A stretch of DNA of 33,874 nucleotides from an uncultured Desulfovibrionaceae bacterium (GTDB lineage Bacteria > Desulfobacterota > Desulfovibrionia > Desulfovibrionales > Desulfovibrionaceae), in NCBI GenBank assembly GCA_949297645.1, contig CASFUJ010000005.1, forward strand, positions 1 through 33,874. The letters run 5' to 3'. Made by a program: the position numbers and the translations under genes. The notes under the pieces are model-generated. The model worked only from the letters and a program-made list of their open reading frames with translations. It made no database searches and was not told where the DNA came from. This document shows positions 26,819 to 33,874 of this stretch, in pieces. Within the stretch, counting starts at the first letter, position 1, and each line of letters begins with the position of its first letter.

Positions 26819-28651
26819 TTACTTGACGACGATGGGCGTCTTCCAGGGCTCGAGGTCCTCCACGAGCTTCTTCCAATTGCCGGGCAGTTCCACCTTATGC
26901 GTGGTGGTGTAGCTGCCGCCCGCTCCCCAGCGGTCGATGACGAGGCTGGCGTCCGCGCCGTTGCCGCCGCCCACGATGATGCGGATGTCCTGAGGAGTGG
27001 GCACCACGGGGACGCGGCCGTCAAGAGGCTGGTCATCCCATTCCGGGGGAACGCCCTTCACCTCGGCAAAATGTCCCAGAGGCACATGTCCCCACATGTC
27101 GCGCCTGATGCCGGTGCGTTCCCACACTTCCTGCTGAATCTTCTCCGGCGTATAGCCCCAGCTCGCCCAGCGGGCCGCCATTCCGGCGCTGAGGTCGAGA
27201 ATGATGTCCTTGCCCCACTGTTCAATGGACGTACCGAGAGTGGTGTTCACCAGGTTAATCACCATGGGGTCGATAAACTTCTGATAGGGTTTGTGACTTC
27301 TGTTCTTCTGCGAATCGTTGAACTGCCGGAAGGACTGTGCGGCATAAAGCGTCACCGTGCTGTCCTCCTTCGAAAAGCCCAGGCGCTCACGCCAGGTGGA
27401 CCAGCCTTCGGGAGTCTGCTCTTCGTTTTCCGCAAGCACCATGCCGAACTTGGCGGGATTGCCGGCGTCCTTCATGTCGTTGACGCCGGGCCAGGACTTG
27501 CCGATGTTGATGCAGAACAGACGGGAGGCGCGGCCGATGGTGCTGTTGGCTCTCCAGCCCGGACCAAGAGCGCTGAAACTGTAATTGAGATTGAGGTCCC
27601 TGACGATGGGACCGCTGATGATGACCAGCGGAGCCGTAAGACCGGCGGTGCTCATGACGCCGTGCATGTCGAAATGCGGATCGCAGAAGGCACGGGCCAT
27701 GGCCACGAGAACGGGCATATACGCCGGACGGCAACCGGCCATGACGCCGTTGATGGCTATCATCTCCACGGTGGCGAGCCCCTTGCGGGGTTCCATGACG
27801 CCGAGAATTTCATCCCCGGGCAGTCCCGAGGCCGCAATCATCTCATCCACCTTCTCCCGGGTGGGCGGCACCACGGGGTAGCCGTCGCTCATGCGGTGGG
27901 ACAGGAAGAACTTGTCCATATTGTCCACGGCATCCTGATAGGTCTTCCCCTTGAACACCAACTCGCCTACGGGCTTGGCTTTCCGCTCTTCAATAATACG
28001 GTTCTTCGCCGCGTCCGTCATCCTGGTCAGACCTGCCAGAACGGCGGGTTCCACTTCCTGTCCAAGTTTAACAAGTTCCTCGTGGGACAACCCGTTTGTG
28101 GACGCCACGGAAAGGGCCACCACCGGCATATCGGGCAGTCCCATGGCCTGCACGGAGGCCTGCGCATCTTCGGCGAACACCGAAGCCACCATCATCACAC
28201 TGGGCTTCTTATAAAGAATGTCATACTGGCCTGCGTCACGCGCAGACTTGGAGGTGCACGAACCTCAGTCGCCCAGCATTTCCACAACGCCGTCCGCCCA
28301 TTCGGCGACGGCCTTCATATCCTCCTCTTTTTTGGCATAGTCGAAGAAGGACACCTTAAACTTTTTGAATTCCGTTTTGGGATACCTGGCGGACAAAACC
28401 TCCAGCATGGGACCTATCATATGGTCTCCGCCGGCCTTTCCGTTGTTGACCAAAGCTATTTTCTTGCCGTCCAGAGTATCCAGACGGGGGCATAACTTCT
28501 GCGCCTGCGGTCCCCAGAACTGAGCCCGGGGGTCAAGAACCTTCAGGACCACTTCGTCCTGCGCCGCAGCTGCCGCGATGGCCTGCGTCTCACCGGCAAA
28601 CGCCGTTACCGCAATGCCCAGAAAAAGAAGGGAGAGCCAGAATTTTCTCAT
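26819..28651 (-). CDS. Exported UGSC-motif selenoprotein (in-frame UGA = Sec)
   Basis: Two open stretches, 28651-28268 and 28264-26819, share one frame and are separated only by a TGA at 28267-28265. Reading it as selenocysteine gives 610 residues with Sec129-Gly-Ser-Cys132, exactly the UGSC motif that names a known (seleno)protein family of unclear function. Residues 1-19 are a signal peptide (MRKFWLSLLFLGIAVTAFA), so the protein is likely periplasmic. The N-terminal domain (30-150) leads into GDUGSC, and a long second domain follows with HRMSDGYPVVPPTREKV and VEMIAINGVMAGCRPAYMPV. A SECIS-like hairpin follows the UGA. The start has AAGGAAGG upstream. If the UGA were a real stop, the second part would lack a signal peptide and a plausible start. 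The reaction is unknown; redox chemistry at Sec/Cys is inferred. Confidence 0.88.
28229..28267 (-). promoter_or_regulatory. Putative bacterial SECIS element with its UGA codon
   Basis: On the minus strand a 7-bp stem, GTCTGCG and CGCAGGC with one U-G pair, closes the loop CGTGA, beginning 17 bases after the UGA. The distance and a G in the loop fit SelB-dependent SECIS elements. A second small stem, GAGGT/ACCTC, overlaps the UGA itself. Confidence 0.65.
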
Positions 28652-28668
28652 GATGACCTTCCTTGTTC

Positions 28669-28704
28669 CAGGGATTCGTCATAAACATGACGAGAGGGTC
28701 CCTG
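28669..28704 (-). promoter_or_regulatory. Leader hairpin upstream of the selenoprotein gene
   Basis: A perfect TCGTCAT/ATGACGA stem with a four-base loop (28676-28693) is extended by CAGGGA/TCCCTG arms. It lies just upstream of the ribosome-binding site and could be an operator or an RNA leader structure. Confidence 0.35.
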
Positions 28705-28794
28705 AGTTAAAATGTTTTCCCTGTTTCACAGCGTACCGGGAACCGGACTTTCCACGGCAACGCTTTTTATCCCCAAAGCCGGTTCGGTCCCTGC

Positions 28795-29115
28795 CTAGCA
28801 GTTGCAGTCCGTCTTCAACGGGTCAACGGAAATGTACGGACGTATGCCGTTCAGAATCTCTTCAGTAAAGCCGGGCACTTCCAGAAGCTCGTCCACGCTC
28901 TGCAAATCGCCCAGCGTTTCACGGTACCCCACAACGGCCATGGCCAGTTCCCTGTTCATACCGGGCAGAGAGGCCAGCATTTCCACGCTGGCGGTATTGG
29001 GACTGATGAGCTTGTCCTCGTCACCGCCGTCCGCCATGGCCGACACGGCGAAAGCGCAGAAAGACAGGGACAGGACGCAGGAACATACGACTTTTCTGAG
29101 AAATACTGTTTTCAT
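28795..29115 (-). CDS. Small exported helix-hairpin-helix (ComEA-like) protein
   Basis: This 106-residue protein has a signal peptide (about 1-28, MKTVFLRKVVCSCVLSLSFC to VSAMA) and then a double helix-hairpin-helix domain of the ComEA type: LISPNTASVEMLASLPGMNR, then ELAMAVVGYRETLGDLQSVD and ELLEVPGFTEEILNGIRPYI. Such domains bind DNA non-specifically; exported forms are known in DNA uptake, but no other competence gene is in the window. It ends in an unusual DCNC with two cysteines. The start at 29115 has GAGGTGG upstream; the ATG at 29130 lacks one. It is transcribed toward the selenoprotein gene 144 bases away and may share its transcript, and diverges from the two-component operon. Confidence 0.85.
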   Translation of the reverse strand: MKTVFLRKVVCSCVLSLSFCAFAVSAMADGGDEDKLISPNTASVEMLASLPGMNRELAMAVVGYRETLGDLQSVDELLEVPGFTEEILNGIRPYISVDPLKTDCNC

Positions 29116-29185
29116 AACCACCTCTTTCATTGCAGCACTCTGAAAAAAAACACTTTCTTCTTATCTGTATGTATAAAGAAACGTC

Positions 29186-29223
29186 TGTAAGTAAAATTTC
29201 ATCCCTTTGTAAAGAAGTGTAAA
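29186..29223. promoter_or_regulatory. Phased TGTAA(A/G) repeats upstream of the two-component operon
   Basis: TGTAAG (29186-29191) and two TGTAAA copies (29208-29213 and 29218-29223) lie on one strand at spacings of 22 and 10 bases. Tandem sites about one helical turn apart are typical of OmpR-family response regulators, suggesting self-regulation of the operon at 29306 and possibly of the divergent gene. Confidence 0.45.
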
Positions 29224-29292
29224 TCTGTCCCGGTCTTTTTACGAACAGGGAAATTTCATGTACATTTTCAGTAAAGGTACGGTATATTCTAA

Positions 29293-29301
29293 GGGGGGGG
29301 G
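29293..29301 (+). repeat. G9 homopolymer in the response-regulator start region
   Basis: Nine consecutive G lie four bases before the ATG at 29306 and replace a normal Shine-Dalgarno sequence. If translation begins instead at the in-frame ATG 29258, the tract lies within coding sequence. Such runs can change length by slipped-strand replication. Confidence 0.75.
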
Positions 29302-29305
29302 AAAC

Positions 29306-30046
29306 ATGAAGATGAACTGCCGTTCACCCCATATTCTGCTTATCGACGACGACGAAAAGCTGTGCGCACTGATGCAGGACTACCTTGCCCCTCAGGACAT
29401 GGAAGTCAGCATCGCTCTGAGAGGCGCGGACGGACTGCGCATGGCCCGGGAGGAGCCCTGCGACCTCATACTGCTCGACCTCATGCTTCCCGACATGAAC
29501 GGGCTGGAAATTCTGCGGGAACTGCGGCGCACAAGCACCGTTCCCATCATCATCCTTTCCGCACAGGACAGCGAAGCCGACCGCGTGGCCGGACTGGAAA
29601 TGGGCAGCGACGACTACATCTCAAAACCCTTTTCCCCCAGAGAACTGCTTGCCCGCCTGCGCGCGGTCCTGCGTCGTATTTCCCAGACGGAACAGGGAGA
29701 GCAGGCTCCGTCTTCTTCCGCCGGACATCTCGCACTGTGCGGACTCGAGGTGGATCTCGACAGTATGGAAGCCTCTCTGGACGGCAGGCTCATTCCTCTC
29801 ACGTCCTATGAGTTCCGCATCCTCGCCGAAATGATGAAGCGCCCCGGCCATGTGTTCACCCGGGAATATCTCATGGACTGCGTGGCGGAACGGGACATGG
29901 GAGCCTTCGACCGCTCCATAGACATGCACATCTCCTCCATCCGGCGAAAACTGGGCGACTCGCCCCGCTTTCCGCGCTATCTGAAAACCATACGGGGCAC
30001 GGGCTACATACTTCTGAAAAAGGAAAGCCGGAGGGAAGAGGACTGA
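29306..30046 (+). CDS. OmpR-family response regulator
   Basis: This 246-residue regulator has a receiver domain (acidic pair D14/D15, phospho-acceptor D58 in LILLDLMLPDMNG, switch residue S85, K107 in SKPF) followed by an OmpR/PhoB winged-helix DNA-binding domain (LTSYEFRILAEMMKRPGHVF, then FDRSIDMHISSIRRKLGDSP and TIRGTGYIL). The ATG at 29306 fits the family N-terminus; an in-frame ATG at 29258 would add 16 residues. Its stop overlaps the kinase start by one base (TGATG), so the two are translationally coupled. It is presumably phosphorylated by that kinase. Target genes are unknown; the phased repeats upstream suggest autoregulation. Confidence 0.95.
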   Translation: MKMNCRSPHILLIDDDEKLCALMQDYLAPQDMEVSIALRGADGLRMAREEPCDLILLDLMLPDMNGLEILRELRRTSTVPIIILSAQDSEADRVAGLEMGSDDYISKPFSPRELLARLRAVLRRISQTEQGEQAPSSSAGHLALCGLEVDLDSMEASLDGRLIPLTSYEFRILAEMMKRPGHVFTREYLMDCVAERDMGAFDRSIDMHISSIRRKLGDSPRFPRYLKTIRGTGYILLKKESRREED

Positions 30047-31503
30047 TGCGCGTCAACCTCTACCAGAAGTTCTTTATCTGGGGCCTGCTCAATCTTCTGC
30101 TCATCGCCCTGGTACCCGCCGTACTGGCGGCGTGGATGCTGCTCGGCCCGGCGGAAAAGCTGTATCCTCCCTCCTGGTTCAGCGAACGCATACATGCGCG
30201 TATCCGCAGTATTGCCACGGAACTGCAATACAAGTCCGTGGCTGACTGGTACCGCATTCTCGAAGAGAACAGCTCCGACAGGCTCGAGTTCTACCTGGCG
30301 GATTTGAACTACGACATGTTCGTGAAAAAGGCCGACGTGCCCGAAGCCGTCATCCGTCTGGCCCGGAGCATCCCCCGGGCGCCCTATGAGCTGTGTCCCG
30401 AACCGCAGATGGCAGCCAACAACTCCATACGCATCTTTTCCATCAAGGACCTTCACGCGGGCATGACGCCCGACGCCAGCGTCATCTTTCTCTACGACAG
30501 GCAGTCGCGCCGGTTCTGGTTCGGCCGCCCGCTCTTCGTCATGGACGAAGAGGAAAACCCCAACCGCATGCTGCTTGCGGTCTCCTCGCCCTCCATCACC
30601 GGCAGCGGCTTCTTCAACATCATGCCGGGACTGGCCGCGCTTCTCGCCGTCATTGCAGGCTCTTTCTTCTGGTGGCTGCCCTTTCTTCTGCATATCACAC
30701 GTCCCATTCATCAGCTCGTGGCATGCTCGGAACATATCAGCCGGGGAGACTACGACGAAGAAAAAATGCCCGCTCCCGCATCCGGGCGGACGGATGAAAT
30801 CGGCGTGCTCATCACTTCTTTCCGCTCCATGGCCGGACAAATCAGCCACAAGATACGCACCCAGCAGAACCATCTCAACCACATCGCCCACGAACTCAGC
30901 TCTCCGCTCACACGCATCCGGCTGGGGCTGGCCGTACTGGAAGACCTGTCCCCTCCCGGCATGACGGACAGAATACGGGACCTTGAAACGGATATCGGCT
31001 GCGTGGAAAGCCATGTGCAGAACCTCATGGCCTTTCTGAAGGCGGAAACCGCCTCCGTCGCCTCACCCAAGGCGCTGACCGCTCTGGAGCCGCTTCTCCG
31101 CCATCTCGTGGAAAAGGACGGCAGAGGAAAAGAGGTACGCCTGCATGTGGAAAAAGACCTTCAGGCCAGCATCGACGTGGAAAACGTGTGCAGAGCCGTA
31201 AGCAACGCCCTGCGCAACGCCGTGCAGTATGCCGGAAAGGACGGTCCTGTGGACATCCGGGCCTTCCGCCGTGACAGAACCCTCGTTCTGGAAATTCTGG
31301 ACAAAGGCCCCGGCGTCAGAAACGAGGAGCTGAGCCTTATCACCAGCGCCTTCTATCGAGGCAGCAACTCCGCCGAAACCGGAGGAACCGGACTGGGGCT
31401 GACCATCGTCAGAAACAGCGTGGAAAACATGCACGGCACTCTCCTGTGCCGGAACCGGAGTCCCCGCGGTTTTGCCGTCATCATCAGCATACCGGTACCA
31501 TAA
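30046..31503 (+). CDS. Two-component sensor histidine kinase
   Basis: This 485-residue membrane kinase has a first helix at about 13-33, a periplasmic sensor region to about 190, a second helix at about 193-215, and a HAMP linker (ITRPIHQLVACSEHISRGDY). The H-box is HIAHELSSPLTRI with His 282, in place of the commoner HELRTPL. The ATP-binding domain has an N-box (NALRNAVQYA), a G1 box DKGPGV and a G2 box GGTGLGL. Overall order resembles CpxA/EnvZ-type kinases that sense envelope conditions. It overlaps the response regulator gene by one base. The periplasmic domain matches nothing I recognise, so the signal is unknown. Confidence 0.94.
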   Translation: MRVNLYQKFFIWGLLNLLLIALVPAVLAAWMLLGPAEKLYPPSWFSERIHARIRSIATELQYKSVADWYRILEENSSDRLEFYLADLNYDMFVKKADVPEAVIRLARSIPRAPYELCPEPQMAANNSIRIFSIKDLHAGMTPDASVIFLYDRQSRRFWFGRPLFVMDEEENPNRMLLAVSSPSITGSGFFNIMPGLAALLAVIAGSFFWWLPFLLHITRPIHQLVACSEHISRGDYDEEKMPAPASGRTDEIGVLITSFRSMAGQISHKIRTQQNHLNHIAHELSSPLTRIRLGLAVLEDLSPPGMTDRIRDLETDIGCVESHVQNLMAFLKAETASVASPKALTALEPLLRHLVEKDGRGKEVRLHVEKDLQASIDVENVCRAVSNALRNAVQYAGKDGPVDIRAFRRDRTLVLEILDKGPGVRNEELSLITSAFYRGSNSAETGGTGLGLTIVRNSVENMHGTLLCRNRSPRGFAVIISIPVP

Positions 31504-31689
31504 CCGCCGTACCACGCGCCGTCTCTTCCGTCCTGAGCGACTTCGTCACGGCCTCCCGTGACGGCGGGACTCTTCTCCATGAAAAATCCGCCCTTACCTG
31601 CCGCGTTCTCTTTCCGGCCGTCCTCCCGTCGTGTACTGTAAAAAACAGTTCCGGCACGAGCCGGACCAGCCGGTACAAAAAGAGGTCCC

Positions 31690-32190
31690 ATGCCTTTCAA
31701 GGAAAAAGAACAACAGCTGCTGCAATGCTGTCTGGCCTGCCCGCCGGACATGGACGGAATCTGCCGGATGCTCGCGGAGGAGGTGAACGTCAACGCCTGC
31801 GACGGCGACGACACGCTGCTTTCCGAGGTCATAGCCGGATTCGGTCGTCATGAGCAGACCACAGGGCAGCCCTGCAACGGAAAGGCGCTTGCGGACATCG
31901 TCCGGCTTTTTCTGCAGCGCGGTTTCGACGTGCGCGGACAAAACGGCCGCACAGGCGCCGTCTGTCTCGTCATGCTCATGTTCGCCCTTTATGACGACGC
32001 CATGCTGAGCATTGCGGACATGCTGCTCGAAGCGGGCGCCGACCCGTGCTACCTTTTTGAGGACGATGGAGAAACGCTGCTTGAAGCGGTGCGTTTCGAA
32101 GCCGTCTTTCTCATGGGCGAAGGCTTTGAGCAGGAAGCCGGGTATGTCGAACGCCTGTACGAGAAGCTGAAGGCCGCCGCAGAAACATGA
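31690..32190 (+). CDS. Small ankyrin-like hypothetical protein
   Basis: This 166-residue soluble protein has no signal peptide or membrane segment. Short segments resemble ankyrin repeats (VNVNACDGDDTLLSEVI, then IVRLFLQRGFDVRGQNGRTG and MLLEAGADPCYLFEDDGETL), so it is probably a helical repeat protein for protein binding. There are three cysteines near the N-terminus (CCLAC). GAGGT precedes the ATG. It follows the kinase by about 190 bases and may or may not share its transcript. No function can be assigned beyond a likely protein-interaction role. Confidence 0.75.
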   Translation: MPFKEKEQQLLQCCLACPPDMDGICRMLAEEVNVNACDGDDTLLSEVIAGFGRHEQTTGQPCNGKALADIVRLFLQRGFDVRGQNGRTGAVCLVMLMFALYDDAMLSIADMLLEAGADPCYLFEDDGETLLEAVRFEAVFLMGEGFEQEAGYVERLYEKLKAAAET

Positions 32191-32235
32191 GCCTCCCGCC
32201 CGGGAAGGGGGCGCGAAAAACGCGCGGAGAATTAA

Positions 32236-32271
32236 AAGAAAAAAGGGCCTGCGGCTTACCGCAGACCCTTT
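32236..32271 (-). terminator. Terminator downstream of tRNA-Ala
   Basis: A 13-bp stem (AAAGGGTCTGCGG with CCGCAGGCCCTTT, one U-G pair) is followed on the minus strand by a U-rich run. It lies eight bases after the tRNA CCA and may also stop transcripts coming from the convergent ankyrin-like gene. Confidence 0.85.
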
Positions 32272-32278
32272 CAAATTC

Positions 32279-32354
<76 letters not shown>

Positions 32355-32365
32355 GTTGCGCAGAT

Positions 32366-32395
32366 ATTTCTGCCAGAATGCCCCGGCATAGTCAA
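32366..32395 (-). promoter_or_regulatory. Probable promoter of tRNA-Ala
   Basis: TTGACT (32390-32395, minus strand) is a good -35 box. The -10 region (AGAAAT at 18-base spacing) is weak. The distance to the tRNA 5' end is appropriate. Confidence 0.4.
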
Positions 32396-32570
32396 GTAAA
32401 AATTCTTCCCCCGCAACGTATTCCCGAAATTTTCTTCCGTCCGGAAAAAACGCCCTGTCGGCTCCTGCGCTTCCGTCCGTACCGTGTCCTCCCTGAAAGA
32501 CTCTCCGCAGGACGCCCCGTCTCTTCTTCCCCAACATGATGCTTCCGATCCCCGACGGCCGGATGAAACC

Positions 32571-33752
32571 CTAAGTCCTGCCCACACGCCAGCGGGCCAC
32601 AAGACGGGCGAAAGGCTCATACAGAGGCCGAAACGCGGCATCGCTGATGCCTCCCGGCGACGGCACGGCAAAGGCGAAGATAAGTACCGCGTGCAGTCCT
32701 TCCGCGGAATAGAAGGGTTTGGCGAAGTAGGAGCGCACGCCGCAGGGAATAAACATGGCCCAGTCTATGGACTTGATGCTGTCGAGCGTGTCCTCCACAA
32801 TGAGGGAATCCAGGCTGAAACGCTCGATATCCTGCGCAATGGTGCCTTCATACGCATGAGAGGTTCCCCAGGCGAGAGAGGAAAAAAGCCTGCCCACGCC
32901 GTACACCTCTACCCTGCCCCGTGTAGACTGGATATCGGAAAACATGAGCCCTTCCACCCCCGAACAGAGAGAAAGCAGCTTTTCCAGCCCCTCCTTCAGT
33001 GAAAAAGGCATACCGTCCGGTTCCACACAAGGAGCAAGGGAGCAGGAGGCCGGAGTCTTGGGGATATTCAAGAGCGCGATGCGCACGATGTCCTTTCCCG
33101 TGGAACAGGGAGAAATGCGCACCTTCGAACCGAGTATGCTGCCGGTGCCGCTGCGCAGCATCAGCGTACCCGCCCATATTTCTTCGTCCACAGCGTGGCG
33201 GGAAGCGTTGAGAAGTGTCTCCCCCATGTCTCCTGGGGCAATGTCCTCAAGCATGAAATCCCCGCCTCCTCTGGCCGCGCCCTCGAACAGTGTCTGCGCC
33301 GCCTCGTTGCAGGTAACGATTTCCCTCTCGTCCAGACTGAGCACAAGGACGGGATACTGCGCCCGGCCCAGCGCAAGCTGGCAGGTACCTGCCGCACCAT
33401 TGGAAACGAACGTCACCGGCGAGACGGCGTCCTTGAGCAGTCCGAAATACTTTTCCGTATCCTGCGGACAAGGCCAGCCCTGAAGCAGATAGGACTGATG
33501 CGGGTTGCCCTCCAGACGGAAGGATACCATGGCTGACTGGCGACTCGTCATCATTTCCCAAAATTCCCCCAAAAGCGTGTGGTCGGACTTCATGACCACG
33601 CGATGGCGGAACCTCGCGTCCTTGAGCAGGCGGGGAGTGTCCTCGCCAAGCGAAGGAAGCTGCCAGCCGTTCAGCATGCGGATACGCGAACGGCGGTGTT
33701 CTATCTCCCATAACAAGCCGGGGAAGCCTGACGCCCAAAGAGAGAAATCCAT
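32571..33752 (-). CDS. PAS-like sensory protein without output domain
   Basis: This 393-residue cytoplasmic protein shows a PAS-like segment in the middle (VLVLSLDEREIVTCNEAAQT, then LFEGAARGGGDFMLEDIAPG), a pattern seen in PAS folds of signal-transduction proteins. The C-terminal 150 residues (AQDIERFSLDSLIVEDTLDS, then AMFIPCGVRSYFAKPFYSAE and GLHAVLIFAF) resemble a GAF domain. No kinase, GGDEF, EAL, HTH or methyl-accepting region is seen, so how it would signal is unclear. The start at 33752 has GGAGG six bases upstream and a promoter-like pair beyond it. The family is not recognised with confidence. Confidence 0.7.
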   Translation of the reverse strand: MDFSLWASGFPGLLWEIEHRRSRIRMLNGWQLPSLGEDTPRLLKDARFRHRVVMKSDHTLLGEFWEMMTSRQSAMVSFRLEGNPHQSYLLQGWPCPQDTEKYFGLLKDAVSPVTFVSNGAAGTCQLALGRAQYPVLVLSLDEREIVTCNEAAQTLFEGAARGGGDFMLEDIAPGDMGETLLNASRHAVDEEIWAGTLMLRSGTGSILGSKVRISPCSTGKDIVRIALLNIPKTPASCSLAPCVEPDGMPFSLKEGLEKLLSLCSGVEGLMFSDIQSTRGRVEVYGVGRLFSSLAWGTSHAYEGTIAQDIERFSLDSLIVEDTLDSIKSIDWAMFIPCGVRSYFAKPFYSAEGLHAVLIFAFAVPSPGGISDAAFRPLYEPFARLVARWRVGRT

Positions 33753-33789
33753 AACCCGCCTCCGCGAAGTAGTGCAATACCTTTCCGTT

Positions 33790-33818
33790 AATCTATAAAA
33801 AAGGGAAAAGGTTGTAAA
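33790..33818 (-). promoter_or_regulatory. Possible promoter of the PAS-like gene
   Basis: On the minus strand TTTACA (33813-33818) is 17 bases before TAGATT (33790-33795), in an AT-rich stretch about 40 bases ahead of the start codon. Confidence 0.45.
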
Positions 33819-33874
33819 TTGGTTAAACCAAATTTTCGATAATCGCCAAAGATCTTTTCTTTTATGGTCAAAAT

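Noticed and set aside
28268-28651. A separate 128-residue protein ending at the UGA
   Set aside because: The downstream stretch is in the same frame, supplies the missing UGSC motif and second domain, and has no convincing start of its own.
28741-28784. Terminator of the HhH gene formed by AACCGGACTTT and AAAGCCGGTT
   Set aside because: The stem has a bulge, a long loop and no U-run on the minus strand, so support is too weak.

Overview
The window is about 34 kb of GC-rich bacterial DNA with dense, mostly operon-organised genes. The mix suggests an anaerobic, selenocysteine-using member of the Desulfovibrionaceae (Desulfovibrio/Bilophila/Mailhella type). The reasons are paralogous flavoproteins and ferredoxins resembling adenylylsulfate reductase subunits AprA and AprB, TAXI-TRAP transport, a UGSC-type selenoprotein, and housekeeping genes (dnaX-ebfC, serS, tRNA-Ala) in a high-GC codon style. 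This assignment is inference from protein features; no marker gene fixes the species.

Layout. 1-303 is a 3'-truncated copper-type P-ATPase fragment that collides head-on at about base 300 with a truncated alpha-2-macroglobulin gene (minus strand, start 3249). 3454-5882 is the dnaX-ebfC operon (minus) with its promoter and terminator. 6073-6221 is a palindrome-rich element bounded by inverted repeats. 6387-14464 is a LysR regulator divergent from an operon of TAXI binding protein, fused TRAP permease, AprA-like flavoprotein and a GltD-like NAD(P)H dehydrogenase carrying an AprB-like ferredoxin tail. 15122-16680 is an SLC13-type permease with an apparent one-base frameshift near its start. 16874-17599 is a Crp/Fnr regulator. 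17964-23473 is a five-gene operon with a mirrored order: ferredoxin, flavoprotein, SLC13 permease, flavoprotein, ferredoxin. 23489-24926 is serS. 24973-26719 is an exported carboxylesterase. 26819-28651 (minus) is an exported selenoprotein read through an in-frame UGA, and 28795-29115 (minus) is a small exported helix-hairpin-helix protein. 29208-31503 is a two-component system whose response regulator start is preceded by nine consecutive G. 31690-32190 is a small ankyrin-like protein, 32279-32354 (minus) is tRNA-Ala(GGC), and 32571-33752 (minus) is a PAS-like sensory protein.

How the genes may work together. The central 16 kb (7794-23403) holds three AprA-like flavoproteins, three AprB-like ferredoxin domains and three importers, under nearby LysR and Crp/Fnr regulators. 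None of the flavoproteins has a signal peptide or haem motif, so they should act in the cytoplasm, and each set has its own importer. I infer three related import-and-reduce (or oxidise) modules for organic anions. In the first, electrons could pass from NAD(P)H through the GltD-like protein to the flavoprotein. The substrates are unknown. This central region and the UGSC selenoprotein are the best candidates for an undescribed system.
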